Source of the DNA: JBQTJN01 sp052387095
Lineage (GTDB): Bacteria > Pseudomonadota > Alphaproteobacteria > Micavibrionales > Micavibrionaceae
Assembly (NCBI GenBank): GCA_052387095.1
Contig: JBQTJN010000059.1
Span: 1 to 26,351, forward strand
Direction: 5' to 3'
Length of the DNA stretch: 26,351 nt
This document shows, one piece after another, positions 15,218 through 22,012 of the stretch. A program made the position numbers and the translations under genes. The notes beneath the pieces were generated by a model that saw only the letters and a program-made list of their open reading frames with translations, was not told the DNA's origin and did not search any database. Numbering within the stretch: the stretch's first letter is position 1; the number at the start of each line of letters is the position of its first letter.

Positions 15218-15697
15218 CTATTTCTTCCGCGTCTTTTTCGCTTTGCCCGGCTTCGCATCCAGGGCAATGCCATCGCAGCGCAAAGTCATAAGCGCGACCT
15301 GACCGATATTGCCCGGCACTTCATAAAAAGCGGCCAGGCTTTCCAGCCCCGGCTCCGATGATTTTTTCCTGTCGCGGCCGCGGCGGTCTGTCAGCCCCTC
15401 AAGCGCCCTCTCGGTGCTGGAATTTTCGTGTGCGGTTTTCAGGGCGCGTAGCGTCACGATATCGTTTTCCGTGCACGGTCCGAAAGAGGAATTGAGTGCG
15501 CGCTCAACTGGCAAAACGGCGGACGGCGCCTGTTGTTGACCTCTTTGCGGCTGCGCACGGGGCGCCGTTACAACCGGCGCGCTCTCGGTTTTTTTCTTTT
15601 TCACGTAATAAACGGCTTCCGCCCGCGGCGCGGCACCCGCCAGCGCAAACACGGCAAGTGCCGTCCATAAAACAGCTTTCACAAGCAGGGGCCTCAT
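15218..15697 (-). CDS. hypothetical exported protein, 159 aa
   Basis: A clear Sec signal peptide (VKAVLWTALAVFALAGAAPRAEA) with a likely cut after AEA at about residue 28. The mature part begins with a basic YYVKKKK, followed by a Pro/Gln-rich spacer. A short domain follows with two cysteines (FGPCTEND and TLRCDGIAL) that may be disulphide-linked. The tail is very basic (KPGKAKKTRKK). I do not recognise the family. The basic tail would suit binding to lipid A phosphates or nucleic acid, but that is speculation. It is tail to tail with the 144-aa gene. Confidence 0.75.
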   Translation of the reverse strand: MRPLLVKAVLWTALAVFALAGAAPRAEAVYYVKKKKTESAPVVTAPRAQPQRGQQQAPSAVLPVERALNSSFGPCTENDIVTLRALKTAHENSSTERALEGLTDRRGRDRKKSSEPGLESLAAFYEVPGNIGQVALMTLRCDGIALDAKPGKAKKTRKK

Positions 15698-15970
15698 CTT
15701 TTTAGAATAACGCTTTTTGATCCTGTCTGCAAAATTCTTCGCTGAAAGGAATGCGGTTTTACAAATACATAGCCATGAGTCGCTTTTTAGGGTAAGATGG
15801 GCTCGAAGGAAAAGGTAAAGAGGTCAGGAATTTTTCCTAACTGAAAGAGCTTTCCTGAACGATAACCTGGCGCTGTTTCGGCCCGCTGAACCCTCTCATG
15901 GCTCCTGCCCCCCTGCTTTTTTCCTAAACCCTCTCTCCCTCAAACCCGTATCCGCGGAAGGAAATCTTTC

Positions 15971-16723
15971 ATGGCCAAAAAGTCACGTCGTAATCGCAGG
16001 TCCCAGGACTCCGCGAATAACAATGTAATCCGCCCCTCCTTTGATGAAAAACAGAACTGGCATCCCCTGAACGACGAAATTGACAACCGCCGCGACCAGA
16101 GTTTCATAAAAAAGATAAGGCCGAGATCCGAGGGGCAGGGCATTCTCATGAATGCCATCCAGTCGCATGATTTGACGCTGGCGATCGGTCCCGCCGGTTC
16201 GGGCAAAACCTATATCGCGATTTCACAGGCTGTCGAAGCATTGCAGGCCGGTCGCGTGGAGCGCATCATTCTCTCTAGGCCCGCGATGGAGGCCGGTGAA
16301 TCGCTCGGCTACCTCCCGGGCGACATGCATGAGAAAATGGCACCATACTTACGCCCGCTTTATGACGCACTTGGCGATCGCCTGGGGGGCAAGCGCGTGC
16401 GCAGCTATATCGAGGAGGGCGTTATCGAGATCGCCCCCGTCGGTTTTATGCGCGGCCGCACACTCAACAACTCTTTCGTGGTGATTGACGAAGCGCAGAA
16501 CTGCACCTATGCCCAATTGAAAATGCTGCTCTCTCGCCTGGGATGGCATTCGACGATGGTGGTGACAGGCGACCCGGATCAGTCCGACCTGCTCGCCGGG
16601 CTTTCGGGTCTTTCCGATATCGCGGGCAAGTTCGACGCGCTGCCTAATATCGCCGTTGTGCGTCTCGGGCAGAAGGACATCGTCCGCCACCCCCTGGTCG
16701 CGGAAATGCTGGGCGTTCTCTAA
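15971..16723 (+). CDS. PhoH family ATPase, 250 aa
   Basis: A P-loop NTPase of the PhoH family; related proteins are linked to RNA metabolism, ribosome maturation and stress. Walker A is GPAGSGKT (73-80) and Walker B is FVVIDEAQN (Asp173-Glu174). Other family blocks are ILSRPAMEAGESLGYLPGDM, EIAPVGFMRGRTLNNSF and VVTGDPDQSDL. The first 40 residues are basic and Asn-rich with no domain, and the KH or PIN domains found in some relatives are absent. This is the short form, alongside but distinct from the YbeZ type next to ybeY. AAGGAAA lies 8-9 bases before the ATG. In the 273 bases upstream I see no gene, only C/T-rich sequence. Confidence 0.94.
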   Translation: MAKKSRRNRRSQDSANNNVIRPSFDEKQNWHPLNDEIDNRRDQSFIKKIRPRSEGQGILMNAIQSHDLTLAIGPAGSGKTYIAISQAVEALQAGRVERIILSRPAMEAGESLGYLPGDMHEKMAPYLRPLYDALGDRLGGKRVRSYIEEGVIEIAPVGFMRGRTLNNSFVVIDEAQNCTYAQLKMLLSRLGWHSTMVVTGDPDQSDLLAGLSGLSDIAGKFDALPNIAVVRLGQKDIVRHPLVAEMLGVL

Positions 16724-16738
16724 AGTTGTGAACAGTCT

Positions 16739-16759
16739 GGGCCCGGACTTGCCCGGCCC
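16739..16759 (+). terminator. GC-rich hairpin after phoH, weak terminator candidate
   Basis: GGGCCCGG (16739-16746) pairs with CCCGGCCC (16752-16759) at 7 of 8 positions over a 5-base loop, 16 bases after the PhoH stop. No T-run follows, so intrinsic termination is doubtful. Confidence 0.3.
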
Positions 16760-16863
16760 TTGCCCCGTCCATGGAACCGGATAATGATGGGAAGCGTTGA
16801 TCCTGTCATAAAGGCGGGTTTGCCGCTGACAACCATTGCAAAACATAATAAAGGAATTTGGAT

Positions 16864-16998
16864 ATGAATAAGAAATACACACTCGTTCTCGCGCTTCTTC
16901 TCGGCACATTTGCTTTAAGCGCCTGTGAAAACACATGGCACGGCGCCGGCAAGGACGTCGAAAATACCGGCGACGCCATGCAGAGACAATTCAACTAG
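16864..16998 (+). CDS. entericidin EcnA/B-like small lipoprotein, 44 aa
   Basis: The short ORF MNKKYTLVLALLLGTFALSAC... has a textbook lipoprotein signal with lipobox LSAC (Cys21). The 24-residue mature part, ENTWHGAGKDVENTGDAMQ plus a few residues, carries the N-T-x-x-G-x-G-x-D...G-x-A pattern of the entericidin family. Entericidins are tiny envelope lipoproteins, proposed as a toxin/antidote pair in E. coli; most alphaproteobacterial members are single and of unknown role. AAGGA (16851-16855) is 8 bases before the ATG. A GC-rich hairpin with six T follows directly. I see only one copy here, with no partner. Confidence 0.9.
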   Translation: MNKKYTLVLALLLGTFALSACENTWHGAGKDVENTGDAMQRQFN

Positions 16999-17018
16999 GA
17001 TTTAATTTCCAATATAAT

Positions 17019-17054
17019 GCCGCCGCGCGGGGGAAACTCCGGCGGCGGTTTTTT
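17019..17054 (+). terminator. intrinsic terminator after the entericidin-like gene
   Basis: GCCGCCG (17019-17025) pairs with CGGCGGC (17040-17046), with extra pairing possible inside the 14-base loop. Six T follow (17049-17054). The T-run ends one base before the stop of the convergent 133-aa gene. Confidence 0.75.
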
Positions 17055-17055
17055 G

Positions 17056-17457
17056 TCAAACAAGGTCCGGCGCCGGGGATAGGTCCGGTACGTTCGGCAA
17101 GCCTGCGGGGGGATTTGGAACATATCGGGCTCCTCCAAATTTATACCCCATCTCCCCGAATATTCTGACATTGGCTTCATATTCTCTACCGTTGAGAATA
17201 ATCTCTCTCGTCACGGCTTGGCGGTAAGCCATTTCATTGATCGCCTCCTCGGCAGTGGTGGTCTCGAAATCGAACACGTCCCCGGGCATTTTATGAACTG
17301 CAAATCCGCCGCCCGTTTTTTCGTTGGCGCAAAAATATCCAAGCTTGATACTGAATCGTTCAGCCACCGCCATAGCGATAAATTCATTCATCCGCCGTCC
17401 CGCTTCGGTGGCGGGATTTTCTATGGTGTGAAGCTTTGATTGTTCGATTTTGATCAT
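17056..17457 (-). CDS. hypothetical protein, 133 aa, last ORF of a leader-controlled unit
   Basis: I do not recognise the family. It has no signal peptide or membrane helix. The centre is a mixed alpha/beta domain with an acidic patch (DVFDFETTTAEEAINEMAYRQA), and the tail is Pro-rich (NPPAGLPNVPDLSPAPDLV) and probably disordered. The ATG overlaps the stop of a 51-codon ORF as TAATG, and AAAGGA lies about 10 bases upstream. It is therefore probably translated in a unit with the small ORFs behind the promoter at 17709-17737. It is convergent with the entericidin-like gene. The codon pattern resembles neighbours more than the AT-rich leader does. Confidence 0.65.
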   Translation of the reverse strand: MIKIEQSKLHTIENPATEAGRRMNEFIAMAVAERFSIKLGYFCANEKTGGGFAVHKMPGDVFDFETTTAEEAINEMAYRQAVTREIILNGREYEANVRIFGEMGYKFGGARYVPNPPAGLPNVPDLSPAPDLV

Positions 17458-17612
17458 TAAGGCACATCCTTTATTATTATGGCAATATACAGAGTCAGAA
17501 TAATCGTTGCAAGCTGTAATTCCTGCCTTCGGGGAAACCGCTGCCGTTGTTTGGCGGCGGTTGAGGCGCCTGCAAGGGTTTGACCGGCCTGGATAATCGG
17601 CGAATCCTTCAT
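17457..17612 (-). CDS. small ORF, 51 codons, between a leader peptide and the 133-aa gene
   Basis: This starts at an ATG that overlaps the stop of a 9-codon ORF (ATGA) and ends in a TAATG overlap with the 133-aa gene. The peptide begins MKDSPIIQAGQTLAGAS. It has a basic Gln/Arg-rich middle (KQRQRFPRRQ) and ends in a hydrophobic segment (LATIILTLYIAIII) that could be a small membrane helix. It has no ribosome site of its own and would rely on coupling. The alternative frame here reads a Pro-rich stretch (PLQAPQPPPNNGSGFPEG) that continues the leader past an in-frame TGA. I cannot tell which frame, if either, is expressed. Confidence 0.4.
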   Translation of the reverse strand: MKDSPIIQAGQTLAGASTAAKQRQRFPRRQELQLATIILTLYIAIIIKDVP

Positions 17613-17638
17613 TTTGTTCGACGCTTTTTTGTTTTCAT
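17609..17638 (-). CDS. possible leader peptide, 9 codons (MKTKKRRTK)
   Basis: AAAGGAGATAAC gives one of the strongest ribosome sites in the window, immediately before this ATG, yet the frame ends after nine codons, six of them Lys or Arg. The stop TGA overlaps the next ATG. It sits just after a hairpin plus U-tract that begins at the predicted transcription start, which is the arrangement of an attenuator leader. It could instead be the intact start of a gene broken by a mutation. Confidence 0.4.
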   Translation of the reverse strand: MKTKKRRTK

Positions 17639-17650
17639 GTTATCTCCTTT

Positions 17651-17702
17651 AAAAAAGCAAAACGCTTTTGGGCAGAGGAATATCTCTGTGCCGGAAAGCG
17701 TT
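17651..17702 (-). promoter_or_regulatory. 5'-leader hairpin with U-tract, attenuator candidate
   Basis: On the minus strand AACGCTTT (17702-17695) pairs with AAAGCGTT (17668-17661). An inner CAGAG/CTCTG stem lies around the apical loop, and TTGCTTTTTT follows (17660-17651). An alternative small hairpin, AAAAGC with GCTTTT, uses part of the same 3' arm, so two mutually exclusive folds are possible. The predicted start of transcription is the first base of the stem. The ribosome site follows directly after the U-tract. No gene ends upstream on this strand, so it is not an ordinary gene-end terminator. Confidence 0.6.
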
Positions 17703-17708
17703 GTTATG

Positions 17709-17737
17709 ATTATATTCCTATATAGTGCGGAAGTCAA
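17709..17737 (-). promoter_or_regulatory. near-consensus sigma70 promoter, minus strand
   Basis: Reading the minus strand, TTGACT (17737-17732), a 17-base spacer and a perfect TATAAT (17714-17709) predict a start at or near 17702. This is the best promoter I see in the window. It drives the hairpin, the small ORFs and the 133-aa gene. Confidence 0.75.
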
Positions 17738-17806
17738 GAAAGTAGAAAAGTTAAGAAAATCTAAATCAACATTTGTTAGACTCTGGAGGTGTAAATAGGG
17801 GTATTC

Positions 17807-18934
17807 GTGTCTGAACATTCATTCTTCAGGGAATTAGCCTGCACGGTCACGTGCGGTCTTGTCGCCTGCGATGAGAAAAAGGAGGAGCCTGAGGTTCCGC
17901 CGGTTCCGGAAATTTACAAACATGAATTCAAAGAATTAAAAAATCCTACCCAGGACGAAATTGACGAATTTTATAAAACCCTGCCGGAGATCCGGTCAAA
18001 ATATTCCAATCCGGTCGATTTTTATAACGACGCCAAAGATTATTTTAACTGCTACGGCTATGCATCCGGCAGTCTGGGCAGCGGTTTTACTAAATGGCGT
18101 GACGGAAAACAATATCTGACCCAGGCAATTCCGGGCGCTCTGGCCGGAAAACCGATGCAGATATTCACAGCGGATGAATTGCATAAAGCAACCGTTGCCG
18201 ATGGATTCGAATCCGTTGACCCTCAGGAATATAAGGATGGCGCATCCTCCCTGCAAAAACCGGGTTATACGCTCGTCGCAGCCTTTATAGAATCCAAAGA
18301 TCATGAATATACCTCGCCCAGTTTTCACTTTGCCATCAGGGGAAAAGATGAAAAATGGACTCATAAAAACGGATCGAGCGAAATATATACAAAAAGATTC
18401 TCTGATGGCGTCAGTTCGCTGAGGGAACCTCACATGCACCAAGAAGATTATCTCGGCGACCGGTACGAGTTTGTCGGATATTACTGGCGGCCCGATGCCG
18501 GTATAAATGTCATAGCGGGTGATTCGCCGGTAAGCGCCTTTACCCATGACGGGAAAAGAGTAGAATCCGGGATGTATGATCCGGCCACTATGAGGAATGA
18601 TGTGTGGATTGCTACGAGAGGCGATTACATAGCCACGTCCTTCGAAGTCAAAAAAGCTTCGCTGAAAGCGCTGGAAGATGGCAATTATTCTTTAATACTG
18701 GTAGACACCTTTAATAAAAAAGTGAATTTAACCTTGTCGCCCACAATGGTATTTGATGAATATGATGAAAAATCGCCGGTTCCTGGCGCCACAACAGGAA
18801 GTAAAAAAATCGATTTTGACGATCCTTCAGGCTCAGATCTAACCCTTATACTACGGCCAGACGGAAGTGCCAAACTGATTGCACGCGAGGCGTATGTTCC
18901 AAATCGGGGGCCGGGAAACCCATTCAAGCAGTAA
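17807..18934 (+). CDS. putative lipoprotein with a Cys/His hydrolase-like core, 375 aa, GTG start
   Basis: I do not recognise the family with confidence. It starts at a GTG with AGGGG 5 bases upstream. Residues 18-21 read LVAC, a possible lipobox, followed by DEKKEEPEVPPVP, a charged and Pro-rich linker typical of surface lipoproteins. The N-region before it is poorly basic, so export is uncertain. NCYGYA (Cys82) and later SPSFHFAIRGKDEKWTHKNGS (His174, His186) follow the pattern of papain/NlpC-like proteins, in which a Cys-x-Tyr-Ala helix and a His-bearing strand make the active site. The C-terminal 150 residues look like a beta-rich domain. Base composition is AT-richer than the housekeeping genes. 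It is divergent from the leader-controlled unit and convergent with thiC. Confidence 0.7.
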   Translation: MSEHSFFRELACTVTCGLVACDEKKEEPEVPPVPEIYKHEFKELKNPTQDEIDEFYKTLPEIRSKYSNPVDFYNDAKDYFNCYGYASGSLGSGFTKWRDGKQYLTQAIPGALAGKPMQIFTADELHKATVADGFESVDPQEYKDGASSLQKPGYTLVAAFIESKDHEYTSPSFHFAIRGKDEKWTHKNGSSEIYTKRFSDGVSSLREPHMHQEDYLGDRYEFVGYYWRPDAGINVIAGDSPVSAFTHDGKRVESGMYDPATMRNDVWIATRGDYIATSFEVKKASLKALEDGNYSLILVDTFNKKVNLTLSPTMVFDEYDEKSPVPGATTGSKKIDFDDPSGSDLTLILRPDGSAKLIAREAYVPNRGPGNPFKQ

Positions 18935-18941
18935 GATATGC

Positions 18942-20786
18942 TTAAGCCGCGTTTTTCTTCTTATTCAACTCTTTCGTTTTCTGCTCCGCCTCCGCTTCGG
19001 TGCGCGCCACAAAATCCCTGACATCCTGCGTAATCTTCATTGAACAAAATTTAGGCCCGCACATCGAGCAGAAATGCGCGACCTTGGCGCCGTCGGCGGG
19101 CAGGGTCTCGTCGTGATATTCCCGCGCCGTATCGGGATCGAGCGAGAGATTAAACTGGTCGTTCCAGCGAAAGTCAAACCGCGCGCGGCTTAAGGCATCG
19201 TCGCGCAGCTGCGATCCCGGATGACCTTTGGCAAGATCCGCCGCGTGCGCCGCGATCTTGTAAGTGATGACGCCCACCTTCACGTCGTCGCGGTTGGGCA
19301 AACCCAGATGCTCCTTCGGCGTCACGTAACACAGCATCGCCGTGCCGAACCAGCCGATCATCGCCGCGCCGATTCCCGACGTGATATGATCGTAACCCGG
19401 CGCGATGTCGGTCGTCAGCGGCCCGAGCGTATAAAACGGCGCCTCGTGACATTCCTTCAGCTGCTTCTCCATGTTGATCTTGATCAGATGCATCGGCACG
19501 TGGCCCGGCCCCTCGATCATCACCTGGCAATCCTGCGCCCAGGCGCGCTTCGTCAATTCACCGAGCGTTTCCAGCTCCGCGAATTGCGCGCGGTCATTGG
19601 CATCCGCGATTGATCCCGGCCGCAATCCATCCCCGAGTGAGAACGACACGTCATACGCCTTCATGATCCCGCAGATCTCGTCGAATTTCGTGTAGAGAAA
19701 ACTTTCGCGGTGATGGCTCATGCACCATTTCGCCATGATCGAGCCGCCGCGCGAAACAATTCCCGTCACGCGCTCGGCCGTGTAGCGGATATAAGGCAGG
19801 CGCACGCCGGCATGGATGGTGAAATAATCGACGCCCTGCTCAGCCTGTTCGATGAGCGTATCGCGGAACACGTCCCAGCTTAAATCCTCGGCAATGCCGC
19901 CGACTTTCTCCAGCGCTTGGTAGATCGGCACGGTTCCTATCGGCACAGGGGAATTCCTGATGATCCATTCGCGCGTATCGTGAATATTTTTGCCTGTTGA
20001 GAGATCCATCACCGTATCGGCGCCCCAGCGGATCGCCCACACCATCTTGTCGACCTCCTCGCCGATGGAGGATGTCACGGCGGAATTGCCAATATTGGCG
20101 TTAATCTTCACGAGGAAATTGCGGCCGATAATCATCGGCTCCAGTTCCGTGTGGTTGATATTGGCGGGAATGATCGCGCGCCCTTCGGCGACTTCCTTGC
20201 GCACAAATCCCGGCGTGATGAAATCGGGCAGGTTGGCGCCGAAATGCGTCCCGTGTTTCGCGCTTTCATGCGCGGCCTCGCGGCGCTGGTTTTCGCGGAT
20301 CGCGATATATTCCATCTCCGGCGTGATGATGCCCTTGCGTGCATAATGCATCTGCGTGACATTCGCCCCGGCTTTCGCGCGCAGGACGCGTTCGGGTGAA
20401 GCGGGGAAGGGCTGGTGCTGCGCCCCGTTTTTCAAACCGTTATCCACCGCCTGGACTTTGCGACCTTCCACATATTCCACATCGCCGCGCGCGACGATCC
20501 ACTCGGTGCGCGTTTTCGGAATGCCGCGCATGATATCGAGCTCTGCATCATCCGTGAACGGCCCCGACGGGTCATACACGGTGATGGATTTTTGCTTCGG
20601 ATCCTCAAGCGCGATCTCGCGCATCGGTACGCGTAGCTCCGGGTGAATGACGCCCGGGACATAAATTTTCTTCGATGCCCGCAACGGCCCGCGTGTGACG
20701 TCTTTTGTCGAGGGGCAGGCGTTTTTTTTCAAACCATCAGGAGATGAAGAGCCGCATCCCGAAGCAGGCTGGTCTTTAGGTGTCAT
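18942..20786 (-). CDS. thiC: phosphomethylpyrimidine synthase ThiC, 614 aa
   Basis: Radical-SAM enzyme that rearranges aminoimidazole ribotide into HMP phosphate, the pyrimidine half of thiamine. The C-terminal cluster motif CSMCGPKFC (Cys573, 576, 581) binds the [4Fe-4S] cluster. Other hallmarks are NANIGNSAVTSSIGEEVDKM, WGADTVMDLSTGKNIHDTREWI, RGGSIMAKWCMSHHRESF, MIEGPGHVPMHLI and TSGIGAAMIGWFGTAMLCYVTPKEHLGLP. The length is normal for the long bacterial form. AAGGAAA lies about 7 bases before the ATG. It follows a tautomerase-family gene by 12 bases, and both lie behind a TPP riboswitch, so repression by thiamine pyrophosphate is expected. Confidence 0.98.
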   Translation of the reverse strand: MTPKDQPASGCGSSSPDGLKKNACPSTKDVTRGPLRASKKIYVPGVIHPELRVPMREIALEDPKQKSITVYDPSGPFTDDAELDIMRGIPKTRTEWIVARGDVEYVEGRKVQAVDNGLKNGAQHQPFPASPERVLRAKAGANVTQMHYARKGIITPEMEYIAIRENQRREAAHESAKHGTHFGANLPDFITPGFVRKEVAEGRAIIPANINHTELEPMIIGRNFLVKINANIGNSAVTSSIGEEVDKMVWAIRWGADTVMDLSTGKNIHDTREWIIRNSPVPIGTVPIYQALEKVGGIAEDLSWDVFRDTLIEQAEQGVDYFTIHAGVRLPYIRYTAERVTGIVSRGGSIMAKWCMSHHRESFLYTKFDEICGIMKAYDVSFSLGDGLRPGSIADANDRAQFAELETLGELTKRAWAQDCQVMIEGPGHVPMHLIKINMEKQLKECHEAPFYTLGPLTTDIAPGYDHITSGIGAAMIGWFGTAMLCYVTPKEHLGLPNRDDVKVGVITYKIAAHAADLAKGHPGSQLRDDALSRARFDFRWNDQFNLSLDPDTAREYHDETLPADGAKVAHFCSMCGPKFCSMKITQDVRDFVARTEAEAEQKTKELNKKKNAA

Positions 20787-20798
20787 GGTGATGTTTCC

Positions 20799-21122
20799 TT
20801 ATGAACAATATGAATCGGGGTCGAGCTCGACAACTTCGACCGTCACGGCGGCGCCAGTGGCCAGCTTCATCACAGCCTTTTGCAGATTTTCCGCCATGCG
20901 TTTTTTGACGTCCGCAGGGCGGGGCATGACCTTAAGCGTCACATGCACCATTTCTTTTTTGCCCTCTGCGCCGACAACATAATCATGCAGAGAAATCGCG
21001 CGGGTTTTGAGGCGGGCAATATCAACGCTTTCCTCGGCGCTTAGGGATTCATGCAGCGCGGAAAGAATGCACGGCGCCAGGTGGTCCAGTTCGTGCGAAT
21101 GTTCGGCAATAATATGCGGCAT
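20799..21122 (-). CDS. 5-carboxymethyl-2-hydroxymuconate isomerase (CHMI) family tautomerase, 107 aa
   Basis: Begins MPHIIAEHS, which supplies the N-terminal catalytic Pro (after Met removal) of the tautomerase superfamily. The CHMI layout follows: ARLKTRAISLHDYVVG, MVHVTLKVMPRP and VTVEVVELDPDSY at the end. In E. coli the family member HpcD/HpaF acts in homoprotocatechuate breakdown, but no aromatic pathway gene is here. Instead it lies between a TPP riboswitch and thiC with a 12-base gap, so it is probably co-transcribed with thiamine synthesis. Its substrate is therefore open. At 107 residues it is slightly short of the 126 of HpcD. The ribosome site (AGGAAAGGAAA) overlaps the 3' end of the riboswitch. 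Confidence 0.85.
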   Translation of the reverse strand: MPHIIAEHSHELDHLAPCILSALHESLSAEESVDIARLKTRAISLHDYVVGAEGKKEMVHVTLKVMPRPADVKKRMAENLQKAVMKLATGAAVTVEVVELDPDSYCS

Positions 21123-21127
21123 CTTCG

Positions 21128-21190
21128 TTTCCTTTCCTGCGGCGGTCCTAACCGGCCAGGTTCGATGGGTATGATCTCAGCGTTTCCCCT
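21128..21190 (-). promoter_or_regulatory. TPP (THI-box) riboswitch
   Basis: On the minus strand GGGG, then GCTGAGA (21181-21175), ACCC, then GAACCTG, then a GGTTAGGACC stem and GCAGGAAAGG occur in the order and spacing of the THI element. CTGAGA, ACCC-GAACCTG and the final G-AGG-A block are its most conserved parts. It is compact, with no P3 extension. The last block runs into the Shine-Dalgarno of the CHMI gene, 4-10 bases before its ATG, so ligand binding would hide the ribosome site. It controls the CHMI-thiC operon. Confidence 0.8.
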
Positions 21191-21194
21191 ATAT

Positions 21195-21258
21195 TGTCAT
21201 CCTGAAAGAGCGAAGCGATTGACGGATCTTGAGATTCTTCGCTTCGCTCAGAATGACA
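21195..21258. repeat. interspersed palindromic repeat (about 64 bp)
   Basis: TGTCATCCTGA...GAGCGAAGCGA on the left is mirrored by TTCGCTTCGCTCAGAATGACA on the right, around GGATCTTGAGATTC. This is the well-known type of 'GTCATcCTGAgCGAAGCGAAgGATC' palindrome seen in many copies in diverse bacteria. It ends 5 bases upstream of the riboswitch on the minus strand, so it is in or just before the leader. Confidence 0.7.
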
Positions 21259-21369
21259 CTGGGAAAAGGCACCCTAAGGCTTTGATTTATTAAGGCCTCA
21301 CCCTCGCATACCCTTAAGAAATGTCAAGAACTTGAAATATGTAAAATTATAAGGTATCTTCTTCTTAAG

Positions 21370-22002
21370 ATGCCATATGCAGAAAATGAAGAATTCTTGG
21401 TTTACCGGGTTGGCCCGGATGATTTCGAGATATTTGCTGAAGCGCAAAGCTTGCGACTGCTCGATGTGAATCCTGCTGATGAAAATGAGCTTAAAGAATT
21501 TCTAGCTTTTGATAAGGCCATTAGCCAAGAAGGCCCTGCTTATTGGTCATGCCGCTTTGAGGAAACCATCCTAATGAAAAAAAGCGCCGCCTTCATCCTG
21601 ATCGAAAAAAAGAGCGGCATCGTATCCGGCGCTGCAGATATAATCTATAAGTACGATGCGAAAGGTGTTTTTTATGCAGAGTTTCAGGCAGGCCATATAA
21701 ACGCAAATCACCGCAATTCCGAACTCCATGAAAATTTGCGTGGAAAAAAACTGTCAGAACTGCTTTATCAGGCGCGGATTTCATTCGCGCTTCAGGAAAC
21801 AGTATGCAAAAAAGCCCGCTGCTTCATATCATCGGATAATATTTCTTCGTGGCGTGCGGCTGAAAAGGCGGGGTTCTATTTGGATTGTGAAGAGCGCGTC
21901 CCGGGAAATCCGGATCTGTTTGTAAGATGTTATGAGCTAGATCTGGAATCGCTGCGTATGAAAAAAGTAAATACTCTTGAAGTGAGGTCCCTGGCATTGT
22001 AG
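21370..22002 (+). CDS. GNAT family N-acetyltransferase-like protein, 210 aa
   Basis: The C-terminal half has the GNAT acetyl-CoA layout. AAFILIEKKSGIVSGAADIIYKYD gives two strands and FYAEFQAGHINANHR the central strand. LRGKKLSELLYQARISFAL gives the pyrophosphate-binding loop and helix, and SSDNISSWRAAEKAGFYLD the last motif with its Asn. Motif A is RGKKLSELL instead of the usual Arg-Gly-x-Gly-x-Gly/Ala, so the loop is degenerate. The acceptor is unknown. The gene is AT-richer than its neighbours and the ATG at 21370 lacks a strong ribosome site. Its stop is 10 bases before the SCO1 gene. The palindromic repeat lies upstream. Confidence 0.8.
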   Translation: MPYAENEEFLVYRVGPDDFEIFAEAQSLRLLDVNPADENELKEFLAFDKAISQEGPAYWSCRFEETILMKKSAAFILIEKKSGIVSGAADIIYKYDAKGVFYAEFQAGHINANHRNSELHENLRGKKLSELLYQARISFALQETVCKKARCFISSDNISSWRAAEKAGFYLDCEERVPGNPDLFVRCYELDLESLRMKKVNTLEVRSLAL

Positions 22003-22012
22003 TTTCCCTGTT

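Noticed and set aside
15698..15970. Small gene or RNA in the gap upstream of phoH
   Set aside because: Only short AGGAA/TTCCT inverted matches and C/T-rich sequence; no credible ORF with a ribosome site and no known RNA signature.
16349..16936. 195-codon minus-strand frame opposite phoH and the entericidin-like gene
   Set aside because: Antisense to two convincing plus-strand genes with ribosome sites, and no domain is seen.
17609..17638. In-frame TGA after MKTKKRRTK read as selenocysteine
   Set aside because: No SECIS-like hairpin directly after the TGA and no selenoprotein family match; a leader peptide or broken gene is simpler.
17807..21122. Accessory genomic island with integrase or attachment sites
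   Set aside because: No integrase, tRNA gene, transposase or flanking direct repeats were found; only composition hints at acquisition, and thiC within the stretch is a core gene.
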